A stretch of 64,000 nucleotides of DNA from Haematococcus lacustris (lineage: Eukaryota > Chlorophyta > Chlorophyceae > Chlamydomonadales > Haematococcaceae). Below are positions 1 through 10,000 of the stretch, in pieces (within the stretch, counting starts at the first letter, position 1; each line of letters opens with the position of its first letter). The stretch is taken from positions 9,622,737-9,686,736 of the forward strand of contig JASKMD010000003.1 in the NCBI GenBank assembly GCA_030144725.1. Reading direction: 5' to 3'. The translations under genes and the position numbers were made by a program. Below the pieces are notes generated by a model, which worked only from the letters and a program-made list of their open reading frames with translations, made no database searches and was not told the origin of the DNA.

Positions 1-763
1 CAAAAGTGGAGGTGTGCAGGGCAGACGTCCTGCCATCCCCTGGTGGAACCCTGCCGGACAGCACTTGTGACTCACATCGGCACGGCTGTGTTCTGCACGG
101 GTTGATGCCAGCAGTGTGCCGGTGCTTACCATCAACAGTTGAGTATGCAACGCAGGGCAGGCCACTTGGCTACGGATAAGGGTACTGTGAGCCACATCAA
201 CACCGCTTGGGATGCGTAGGGCTGTGCTGCCAGCAGTGTTAGGCTGCACATGTCAAGGGCCCTTACTTGGCTGCCCGGTCTGTGTGCCGGCACGTGTGTG
301 CTGGCAAGGCATGCTGGACCAAGGCCTTGGCCACCACTCCTTGACAGCCAGGATGTTTGCCTGGCAGCAGCAGTGCTGCACTGCACTGACCTCCAGCTTG
401 GGCACACATGGCGCATATCACGTCATGCCCAGCTGCCCGACATGTCGCGAACACTGCCTCACGCGATACCAACTGACGCTGACGTGATGCGCAGCTTATC
501 AGGCAGGCCAATTGCGATGGACATTACTTGCGTCCAGGTCGTTGCGCCTAGTCCACCTTGCTCCCCGCACAGCCTCAATAACCTCGGCTCTATCCTTACC
601 CAGTCTCAGTCACAACAGGAGCATGCAATCTACTTTGATGAGGCCGTCCTCGATGCGCGTGCGTGCCTCGTCCCAGCCCCGCCGCTCCCTCGGACACGAT
701 GTACCAGCTGCTGCTCGGGCCCTTCACCGACTGATGCTGAGCGCCAAGTGAGGAGCTGATGGC
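1..763. other. 5' spacer of unit 1 (upstream of DEG1-like gene)
   Basis: No gene is recognised here. The stretch presumably holds the promoter and 5' UTR of the gene starting at 764, but no convincing TATA box was found. Overlapping ORFs exist on both strands, but one of them shifts frame between copies (a T-run of 3 or 4 after GATG), so I read them as chance GC-rich ORFs. Compared with internal units, this spacer lacks 24 bp near 330 and carries several private substitutions that recur only in the last unit (60895-61657). An in-frame TGA at 749-751 lies just upstream of the gene's ATG. Confidence 0.6.
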
Positions 764-3356
764 ATGTTGACCAAACCCCGTCCGTCGCTGGCTTCGGGCC
801 CAACACGCCGCTGCCTCCGCTTTGCCTGCTGCAGGCGCGCCCAGCGCAGCAACACGGTCGCAGCGGCCTCCCCTGATCCCTGGGGCTTTTATAGCAACAG
901 CCCCAGCAGCCGGCCAGGCCCATCCAGCTATGCGGCATCCTCCCAGGCCAGTGACTCCTGGGCACGGAGCCAGCCCAGCCCTGCGCCGCGGCCCTCTTCT
1001 GCACCTCCCAGCTCTTCGGCCACAGCTGCTACCAGCACTACCGCTGGCCCTGCTGCCTACAATGCTAGCGAGCCCTGGCGCCCCTCAGCCTCTGCCTTTG
1101 GCAGCCCCCCTACCAGCCCCTCCACTGAGGCCCTGATTGCAGAGGTGCGCAGCCCAGCCGTGCAGCAGCCCAGCAAAGGTGGCTGACAGGGTGGCTGACA
1201 GCACAGGCTCAGCAGCCTGGTGCGCTGCGTGTTGGCTGACTGCCGGGGTGGCCTTCTGAGTGCAGTTGACTGCTGAGGAGCAGCGCACGGTGCGCCTGTT
1301 CCAGGACAACGCGCGCTCTGTGGTCAATGTGTCCACCACCCGCAGCTTCAGCCCCATGTTTAGCCCCTTCATGATGCAGCAGCAGGTGCGTGGGCCCAGC
1401 CTCGTGCTCCTTGCAGCTGAATTGAAGCGAGGCCTGTCAACTAGGCACACACTGCTACGCTACAGCCAGCACATTGCGCCTGCCGGGCAGCTTGCCAAAC
1501 GCCATGTCTGCTGGCTTGTCTGGCTGCAGATGCCTCGAGGGGTGGGCAGTGGCTTTGTGTGGGATTACGATGGCCACATCATCACTAACGCCCACGTCAT
1601 TGCCGGGGCCCAGGAGGTGACCGTCACATTGTGTGATGGGACAGTGGCCAAGGCCAAGGTGGGTGGCCTCACAGCTGGCACACATCCTGGGCCAGGACAG
1701 CTGCCAGGGCTGGCTGGCACCTGCTGGTTGAGCTGCTGCCACACACACTGCTGCAGTGGCTATGCTGGGGCCGTCAGCGAGTGCCACTGCTGTGCTGCAG
1801 GTGGTGGGTGGTGACCGGGAGAAGGACATTGCAGTGCTCAAGGTGGTTGAGTTGAGCCAGGAGCAGCTGGCCAGCTTGCGCCCTGTGAAGCTGGGGTCCT
1901 CCTCCAACCTGCTGGTGAGGCCATGGCACTGGGCTGGGCCTGCAGGCTGAGCAGCAGCGGCAGCACCAGGCAGGCCAAGGCAGAGACACGGCTCCTGGCC
2001 TGCTGCACCAGCAGGTCGTCTCATCCTTGGTGACCTGCGCTGCTGCATGTGACTCATGCTGTGCACACGCCCCACTACCGGCCTGCTCTGCTTGCTGCCT
2101 GCAGGTGGGCCAGCGTGTGTATGCCGTGGGCAACCCCTTTGGCCTTGACCTGGCCCTGTCCCAGGGCATTGTGAGCGGGCTGGGGCGGGAGATCAGTGCA
2201 GGGGGCATGTGGGGCGGCCTGGGTGCAGCCACCATCACCAATGGCATCCAGACTGACACGGCCATGAACCCAGGCAACAGCGGCGGGCCACTGCTGGACA
2301 GTGCTGGTCGTGTGGTGGGCATTGCCACTGCCATCCTGGACCCCACAGGGCGTGGCGTCTCGTCAGGTCAGTGCAGCCACAGTAGGGCGCTGGCAACTGG
2401 GGTCCAGCGGCAGCAGCAGTAGCAGCAGCATCAGGCCTAAGTGCAACATGAGCTTCACACATCCTCCCCTATGCTGGCTGGCAATGGCGCCTGCTGTCCT
2501 GGCAGCACCTGACCTGTGTGGTGTGCGGGCTGCTGCCTGGCTGCTGCAGGTGTGGGCTTTGCCATCCCCATTGATGCGGTGCGAGGGATGGTGGACCAGA
2601 TCCTGCGCCTGGGCCGGGTGGTGCGGCCTGCGCTGGGCATCACCATTGCACCCGTGCCACAGATGATGACACGGCAGCCACGCTGGGGCATGCAGGCAGA
2701 GCAGGCGCCAAAGGTACGAACCCATCCACGCTGCTAGGCGTGACTGCTTGTATAGCAGCTGACTGCAGGCTGGGGGGCACGGGAGTGGGCAAGGGTGGCA
2801 GCAGACAGGGGCAGTGCAGGCTGTCACGATGTGCACTGTGCCTCATCTGTGTTGCGCGCTGCACTGGGTGCGCTGCAGGCTGAGGGTGTGCTGGTGGTCA
2901 GTGTGCAGCCAGGGGGACCTGCTGACCTGGCAGGGGTGCAGCCTACCCGGCGAGAGCTGTCAGGCCGGCTGCTGCTGGGCGACATCATCACTGGCATCAA
3001 TGGCCGGACAGTCAGGACACAGAAGGACCTGTTTGCAGCCCTGGACAACAGCCAGGTGGGTGGTCGAGCACAAGCAGCGCAGCCTGCAGCACACATGTTG
3101 ATGGGTCTGTGTGTGTTCACATGGCAGCCGCCTTGAGCCAGCAGTTCTGAATTGACCACAGTCAGTCAACAGGCTGGTTGGGCCGGCTGCCTTCACCGGC
3201 TGCCTGGGCTGAGCTGTGCCATTGAGGGTGTGGTGTGTGCTGGTGGCTGCGCAGGTGGGGGACACAGCAGAGGTGGTGGTGCGCTCAGCCTCAGGCTCCA
3301 CACGTACTGTGCGCCTCACCCTAGCTGACAGGGAGAAGATGACTGGCTCTGAGTGA
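764..3356 (+). CDS. DEG1: DEG1/HtrA-like chloroplast serine protease, copy 1 (intact, 8 exons)
   Basis: ATP-independent serine protease/chaperone of the Deg/HtrA family, expected in plastid protein quality control. Inferred exons: 764-1144, 1266-1385, 1530-1658, 1801-1914, 2105-2366, 2550-2713, 2879-3055, 3255-3356. All junctions are GT-AG and phases match, giving 482 residues. Exon 1 (1-127) is Ser/Ala/Arg-rich like an algal transit peptide, with no hydrophobic lumen-targeting segment, so a stromal location is more likely than luminal (inference). The protease domain spans about 135-365: H189 in TNAHVI, D219 in KDIAVL, S307 in GNSGGP. The H-D spacing of 30 matches HtrA proteases. A single PDZ domain follows (about 370-480, with [12 protein letters not shown]). 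[10 protein letters not shown] and the GREI segment favour DEG1 over DEG8. The start is the first ATG after an in-frame TGA at 749. K4 is private to this copy; most others have R4. Confidence 0.9.
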
Positions 3357-4488
3357 GGGTACACTACTGCAGGGCTGGACTTGCATGTATCATCACTGAA
3401 ATAGGCGGGTGTGGGACAGTTCCCTTGGCATGGTGTTGAGTTAGTGCAGCAACGCATTGAACTAGAGTAGGAGCAGTGATCAAAAAGATGTTTTTTCAGG
3501 GGGTTTGTTTGTCAGTGAAGTAGCACGTGCTGCTGTGTGGGCATTTTAGGAGAGGTAGGGGCGTTGGCGGTCAGCCAAGTGTGCAACAACAGTTCAAACT
3601 GATCAAGATGCAACATACAGATTGGTTGGTCTGCACTCTTGTAAAGAGTCTGACTGTGGTGCTATATCCTGTTGACGCGCCCAGCACATACTTGCCTTCA
3701 ATAAGGGCGACGTAGGGATGTGCTAGCTCCTCAACTGTATACATGCGTGAAGTGGCGGTGAGTGTCCAAGCTGTGATGGGTAAGATTGTGAGCCGATGTT
3801 GTACCTAACGTCTACAACGTCGCATCATTCCACCCGCTCTGCGTGGCTCGCCGCCATCCTTCAGCTCAGTCAACGTTTGGTCAAACTCCGCGCTTGACCA
3901 CCTGCACTGCGTGATTGACAGCTTGAGGCGCACAACCCTTTCGCACCGTCCCAATGAACTGTGTGAATCGCTCCCATTTGTGCAACGCTGTTTTTGCCAT
4001 GTGCAAGCCTGGCAGGTGAATCACTAGCTATGTTGCTGCCGCTGCTAGAGTACACGTTGTGTGTTGTAAACAATGGGAAGCCGTTAGAGCCCTGACACGT
4101 GTGGTACGAGCTCTGGTTGGGTCGGCCATGGCTGTGACGATGTAGCTAGCATGCTGACACTTTTGGCCATGCCCTCATCGCTGGCTGGTGGTTTCTTTCC
4201 TATGGAGCCTTGTGGCGTCACCGCATTGTCTTGCATCCCTGCATGCTGGTTCATGCCATGTGCCATGGAAGCTATGCTGCATACAGCCTGTGTTCACAGC
4301 CGTTCGATGCACCGCTGTCACTCCCCTGCTTCCCAACTCAATATCCCAGTGCCATAGTTGAGCTGAGAGATGAGATGAGTTACATCATCGAAGTTGCTGT
4401 GGCTCTCGTGTACATGCTGTGGGTCTCTTGCCCCCCTGCATGCAGAACCTCGTGCAAGTGCACCTTTCCATATCCTAGGTAACCCAAG
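3357..4488. other. 3' spacer of unit 1
   Basis: This holds the 3' UTR of copy 1 with a TGTAA signal at 3640-3644, then spacer up to the next unit. A frame ending in TGA at 4093-4095 reads as a plausible 60-70-residue peptide in some units. Here it is broken by a 10-bp deletion (ACAATTGAGG missing between 4024 and 4025), and in two other units by a nonsense codon, so I do not call a gene. No RNA gene was recognised. Confidence 0.6.
3635..3649 (+). terminator. Putative poly(A) signal TGTAA inside a short hairpin
   Basis: TGTAA, the usual chlorophyte polyadenylation signal, sits at 3640-3644, about 285 nt after the stop codon. It lies within the perfect inverted repeat ACTCTT-GTA-AAGAGT. The same motif recurs at 17057, 21581, 26106, 42298, 46468, 50991 and 55515. 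At 60037 the signal is kept but the stem has a mismatch (CTATT). Position and motif support the call; actual cleavage sites are unknown. Confidence 0.55.
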
Positions 4489-5277
4489 CAAAAGTGCAGG
4501 TGTGCAGGGCAGACGTCCTGCCATCCCCTGGTGGAAGCCTGCCGGCCAGCACTCGTGACTTACATCAGCACGGCTGTGTTCAGCACGGGTTGATGCCAGC
4601 AGTGTGCCGGTGCTTACCATCAACAGTTGAGAATGCAACGCAGGGCAGGCCACTTGGATAAGGATAAGGGTACTGTAAGCCACATCAACACCGCTTGGGA
4701 TGCGTAGGGCTGTGCTGCCAGCAGTGTTAGGCTGCACACGTCAAGGGCCCTTACTTGGCTGCCCGGTCTGTGTGTGCCGGCACGTGTGTGCTGGCAAGGC
4801 ATGCTGGATCAAGGCCTTGGCCATTGATGCAGCATACTGCCACATCACCAGTCCTTTACAGCCAGGATGTTTTGCTGGCAGCAGCAGTGCTGCACTGCAC
4901 TGACAGTCAACTTGGGCACACATGGCGCATATCACGTCATGCCCAGCTGCCCGACATGTCGCGAACACTGGCTCACGCGATACCAACTGACGCTGACGTG
5001 ATGCGCAGCTTATCAGGCAGGCCAACTGCGATGGACATTACTTGCGTCCAGGTCGTTGCGCCTAGTCCACCTTGCTCCCCGCACAGCCTCAATAACCTCG
5101 GCTCTATCCTTACCCAGTCTCAGTCACAACAGGAGCATGCAATCTACTTTGATGAGGCCGTCCTCGATGCGCGTGCGTGCCTCGTCCCAGCCCCGCCGCT
5201 CCCTCGGACACGATGTACCAGCTGCTGCTCGGGCCCTTCACCGACTGATGCTGAGCGCCAAGTGAGGAGCTGATGGC
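4489..5277. other. 5' spacer of unit 2
   Basis: Same content as the spacer at 1-763 but of the internal-unit type (24 bp longer, with GGAAGCCTGCC and GACTTACATCAG variants). No gene is recognised. It leads into the truncated DEG1-like exon at 5278. Confidence 0.6.
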
Positions 5278-5534
5278 ATGTTGACCAGACCCCGTCCGTC
5301 GCTGGCTTCGGGCCCAACACGCCGCTGCCTCCGTTTTGCCTGCTGCAGGCGCGACCAGCGCAGCAACACGGTCGCAGCGGCCTCCCCTGATCCCTGGGGC
5401 TTTTATAGCAACAGCCCCAGCAGCCGGCCAGGCCCATCCAGCTATGCGGCATCCTCCCAGGCCAGTGACTCCTGGGCACGGAGCCAGCCCAGCCCTGCGC
5501 CCCGGCCCTCTTCTGCACCTCCCAGCTCTTCGGC
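5278..5534 (+). pseudogene. DEG1: DEG1-like copy 2, exon 1 fragment cut by a LINE
   Basis: The first ~86 codons of exon 1 match the other copies, with a private A26D change. Host similarity ends at about 5534, inside the Ser-rich part of the transit-peptide region, where the LINE begins. Exons 2-8 of this unit are absent: after the LINE, host sequence resumes (12899) near the far end of the unit. This copy therefore cannot encode a protease. Confidence 0.93.
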
Positions 5535-7015
5535 AGCAGCTGGCAGGCCAGGCCGCCCCAGCCCCCACGCCACACCCACCCGCTGCCACCCCCCCCCAGC
5601 GCACCACAGCCGGGGGTGGCTCGGCGGGGGCAGAGGGGCCAGGCCAGACCCAGGGCCCTCTCAACCAACACCAGCTGGCAAGCCAGGCCGTCTCTACCCC
5701 CTCTCCCAACTCACCCGATGCCTTCGCTCACCCTAGGTCACGGCCTCCCCGCTTTGACTCCTCCTGGGGCCCCTTGCCCTCAGCCAAGGCGAGTGAGAAG
5801 GGTGGGGCCCAGGTTAAGGGTGGGGTTGCCCTCAGGCAGGGCCAAGCTCTCTCACCCCCCCCTGGCCGTGGCGGTGTAGCGGGCATCTCTCGCCCACCCC
5901 ACACACCCCCCACACACTCTCTGCTTAGCGCTGCTTCTGGAGGCACCAAGGCTGGGGATGAGGACCTAGCACAGCCGTTGAGCCCCCCGCCACGGCAGGT
6001 TGGCCAGGTGGTGCCACCCCCCCTTAACCTGCCCATCGCCCCCACAGCACCACGCTCATCTCCAGCCTCCTGCTTGGTGGGACCAGAGGCTGTTGGTCAC
6101 TCCCAAAGCCAGTTCTCTCAAGAGGTTCAGGCCACCCTTTACCCCCCCCTCAGGCACTCCAGGCCCCTCCCCACCCAGCGCACCTCTCCTCTTCCCTATC
6201 CACAAGGAGCTCAGTGCCAGCAGCAGCTGACAGGTCCTGTCGCCCCGGCCCCTCCCTCCCATCCACCTTCGTCTTCACCCTCCCAACATGTCGGTCGCCA
6301 GCCCAAACGATCTCGCCCGGGTGCCCTGCACCTCAATGGAGACCTTGGCCTTGTCAGCAGGTCAGCCCCTCCTGAGAGTGCTACAGAGGTGGGGGAGCAC
6401 CTTGCCGCTCACAGTGTCACCGGCTCCCCGTCCAAACGTTTGCGTGTGGGCTTACCGCCGGGGCCTAGTGTGGGGACTAGGTCTGAGGCCGCTCTGCTGG
6501 GTAGGCAGGGCAGCTCAAGGGGGCTCAAGCCTGCCTGGCGTCCCTCCCACCTCCTTTTCTCTCTCCCCTCCCCCACCCTCTCCCCAACCACTACCTCCAA
6601 ACCTCTACCCCAAGCTTCCATGCCCCGGGAGTCCACCCTCGCCCCGCCCCCTCCTTACCCCAGGCAAGCCCCCTCCCCCTCAGGTTGCCCCTCGCCTACC
6701 CTCCCCCCTGAGCATCCTGGCCCCTTTGCCCCTCGAGGGACCAGATTTGGAGTTTTCTCTGATTTGGAGTCCCTCGCGAGCAGCGAGGATGGAGACGACA
6801 GCGAGTGGCAGTCCCTTCCCAACAGCGGTGCTTCCACTCCGCGGGGCTTGGCTCGCCCAGTGAGCCCCACCTCTCGCCCTCCCACCACCACCTCCCCCCT
6901 CCCTTCCCCTACCCTCAGCCCCCCAGCCCCCGTCATGGGTGACAGCCACGTCCCCACATGGCAACGCCTCTTTGATCCAGCACGCGTAGCCCGCGCAGGG
7001 GCAAACCAAGACTAA
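5336..7015 (+). CDS. LINE-1 element ORF1, 5' end fused to host exon sequence
   Basis: A 559-codon open frame. Its first ~66 codons are DEG1 exon-1 DNA read in a non-DEG frame, and codons beyond about 5535 belong to the LINE. The LINE part is Pro/Ser-rich and low in complexity, with a short acidic patch (SSEDGDDSEW, near 6785) and a conserved-looking end (VPTWQRLFDP). No CCHC knuckle or RRM is visible, and there is no ATG in the first third of the LINE portion. The element is therefore probably 5'-truncated inside ORF1, so the listed start is not the native one. It ends TAA, two bases before the ORF2 ATG. Confidence 0.6.
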   Translation: MPAAGATSAATRSQRPPLIPGAFIATAPAAGQAHPAMRHPPRPVTPGHGASPALRPGPLLHLPALRQQLAGQAAPAPTPHPPAATPPQRTTAGGGSAGAEGPGQTQGPLNQHQLASQAVSTPSPNSPDAFAHPRSRPPRFDSSWGPLPSAKASEKGGAQVKGGVALRQGQALSPPPGRGGVAGISRPPHTPPTHSLLSAASGGTKAGDEDLAQPLSPPPRQVGQVVPPPLNLPIAPTAPRSSPASCLVGPEAVGHSQSQFSQEVQATLYPPLRHSRPLPTQRTSPLPYPQGAQCQQQLTGPVAPAPPSHPPSSSPSQHVGRQPKRSRPGALHLNGDLGLVSRSAPPESATEVGEHLAAHSVTGSPSKRLRVGLPPGPSVGTRSEAALLGRQGSSRGLKPAWRPSHLLFSLPSPTLSPTTTSKPLPQASMPRESTLAPPPPYPRQAPSPSGCPSPTLPPEHPGPFAPRGTRFGVFSDLESLASSEDGDDSEWQSLPNSGASTPRGLARPVSPTSRPPTTTSPLPSPTLSPPAPVMGDSHVPTWQRLFDPARVARAGANQD

Positions 7016-7017
7016 CC

Positions 7018-10000
7018 ATGCAGCGCCCAGGGGTGGCCGCCTTCTTTGAGGCGGTCACTCTGAACGTCCAAGGCCTGACCCACCCCCATAAGTTTCAGGC
7101 CATCCTGGACTGGGCAGCGGACAGCCCCGCCCAGGTGTTTTTCCTGCAAGAGTGCCATCGGGCAGAGTGTGTGTGGAAGTGGGCAGAGTCGGCCACGGGG
7201 GCCAAGCCTTGCTGGAGGGGGCTTTGGTTCTACACCCCAGGTACCGGCCACTCCCAGGGTTGCCTAGCCCTCTTTAAGCCCTCTGCCATCCTGGTTGGTT
7301 GCAGCCAGGTGCATCTCCAAGTGGCCGGGGCCCAGGGGCGGGTTCTAAGGGTGGACGCGGAGTTGGCAGGCAGGCCAGCCTCGCTCGTGTGCGTTTATGC
7401 CCCAGCCCAAGCGTCACAACGCGCAGCTTTCTTCAGCTCCTGCCTCCCGGCTTGCCTTCCCCTTGCTTCTGAACGGAGGCTTGTCATCATGGGCGGTGAT
7501 TTCAACTGTATTCTTTCCCCTGAGGACAAGGTGGGCACACCCCGGGGGGGGAACACCGCTCACCCTGTGGGTTGGTTGGGCAGCAGGGGCCAAGGGGCCC
7601 AGCAGCTGCAGGAGCTGGTTACAGAGCGGGGCCTAGTCGATGCCTGGCGCCACCTACGTCCTGGTACCCGCGACTTCACCCACTTCAGCACCCCTTGGCA
7701 AACGGGGGGACGGCTTGACCGTTGGTACATTCCGGCCGAGCTAGTGGAGTGGCAGCTGGACAGCTCCATCCTGGGCCTTAAGCCAGTGCACACAGATCAC
7801 GCTGCCGTCTCCCTGGCTGTGTGCCCCCCTAACCTCCCCCTCACCGCCCCAGCCCCCTGGCAGCTGCACCCTGCTTACCTTGACGACCCGGACATGATGG
7901 ACCGCCTACAGAGCTTTCTGCTAAGAGAGGCAGCTAGCCATGCAGCCCAGATGTCCAGCCTCCCAAGCCCCCTGCCGAGAGATTTGCACAGAGCACGGTG
8001 GGCACATATCAAGCAGGGGCTAGCTCTTCACGCCCAGCGGTGCATTCGAGAACGTCGCCGTGCCCAGCGTGCCCTCCAGCAAGCCAGGGAGAGAGCAGCC
8101 CATGCAGCCCGGACCCACTTGGTGCAACAGTTGTTGGAGGTAGAGCAGCTCAGGGAGGCAGCGCTTCAAGCAGCCGTTGTGGTGGGCGAGGCCACGGCGC
8201 TCGTGGGGGTCACAGACCGGGCTGAGGCAGCGCAACGTTCCATGCAAGCCAGCGCTGTCCTGGACCAGGTCTACGGTGACTCCTCTTCCTTTTACTTTTA
8301 CCACCGCCACCAGTCAGCTCACACCCCAACTCTGATCTCTTCCCTTCACCTCCCTGACCTGCCGGACCAAGTGGCTGACCTTACCACCACCCACGGCGTC
8401 CAAGCTGCCTGTCATGCCTTCCAATCGCACTTCTCCGCTGCCTCTCCCCTCGGGGTCTATGCGGCCAAACCATTTGTCCCTGCCGCTCGAGCCACCCTCC
8501 TAGCCAGCCTCACCTCCCGCCTCACTCCCACCCAAGCCGACAACAGCGAGGGGCCGGGGGGGGACCCCATGCTGTCAGAAGAGGAGCTAGGCCGCGCCCT
8601 CCAGGGCTGCGCCCACAGCAAAGCCCCAGGGAAGGATGGTTTGCCTATGGAGGTGTACGACCGGCTGTGGCCCCTGCTCCGCCCCCCGCTGATGGCCATG
8701 CTCCGTGAGGCCTTGGCGGACACATCCAGCCCAGCCCCCCTAGCAGAGTTCCTCACTGGCCTGGTCACCCTAGTTCCCAAAGCCGGCAAGCCAAGGGACC
8801 AAGTGACTGGCTATCGGCCCATTACCTTGCTCAATTGCGATGTGCGGTTGGTGGCCCGGGCGCTGGAGGACCGGTTGCAGCGGCCTCTTGACCTCCTAGT
8901 GTCCCCTTCCCAATCAGCCTTCATCCTAGGGCGGGGCATCAGCGACAATGTGCAGTTTCACCTCAGCCTGCTGGAGTACCTCAGACAGCGGGGCAGCCCA
9001 GCCTGGCTTCTCCTTTTGGACCTAGCGGGGGCCTATGACAACGTCTCCTGGGACTTGCTACAAGCTACGATGGAGGCCATGGGTTTCCGTCAGGATGGCC
9101 ACGTGCGGTGGGCGCAGATCCTGCACCGGGGGGCTACCAGCCAAGTTTTGGTGAACGGCCACCTCACTAACAGCTTTCCTCTGGAGTCAGGGCTTCTGCA
9201 AGGCAGTGGGGCCTCGCCTTTGTATTGGTGCATCGTGCTCCAACCGCTCGTCAGCTACCTTAGCTCGCTGCAGCTGGCAGGCCGGCTCAACACTCCCTCC
9301 ATCCCTTTCAGCCCCCTGGCCTCGCACATGGCCACCCTACAACCCACCCTGCCCTCTAAGGAGTACGCCGACGACATCACCATTACAGTGCTAGACAGGG
9401 TCAAGGACGGGGCGGTGGTGGTGGAGGCTCTTGAGGTGTTTCGCGCCGCTGGGGGCCCTGCCCTGAGCATGGGCAAAAGTCAAGCCCTACCGTGCGCCCA
9501 GCAGGAGTTGCAGCAAGGACAGCAGGGTTGGGCGGGGGGGGGGGCGGGAGCTCACGAGCGGGGGCCCGGGGAGGCGGAAGGGAGGCTTGAGCTGGGGGCA
9601 GGGGGGGGGGAGCCTCGAGGAGGGGAGGAGCATGGCAGGCGGGAGAGACAGCAGCAGGCTCGTGGGCCTAAGCCTCTGAGTGAGAGCCGAGGGCCCAGCA
9701 CCGGCATCCCAGCCACGCGGGAAGGGGTGCCGGTGCGGCATTTGGGCGTGCCGCTTGGGGCTGTCTGTGACGGAGTCTCTAGTGAGGCAGCGTTCGGGGG
9801 CTCTGCAGCAGCCATGACGGCAGCGTCCCTCTCTTGGACTCCCCAAGGCCTCAACCTGTTGGGCCGGGTACAAGTGGCCCAGCAGTGCTTAGCCTCCAAG
9901 CCTATCTACCAAATGGCCTTCATCAGGCCCTCAGCTGCTCATGGGAAGGCTATGGCCAAGGCTGTCAAGCGCTTCGTAGCTATGTCTGACCTTCCCCAAG

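Noticed and set aside
884..895. TTTTATAG as a TATA box
   Set aside because: It lies inside exon 1 of the DEG1-like gene, downstream of the start codon, in a frame that encodes GFYSN in all copies (one copy has TTTTACAG).
1455..2346. Minus-strand frames of 190-206 codons opposite DEG1 exons, present in every unit
   Set aside because: They are antisense shadows of GC-rich exons and introns. Their conservation merely follows the near-identity of the units.
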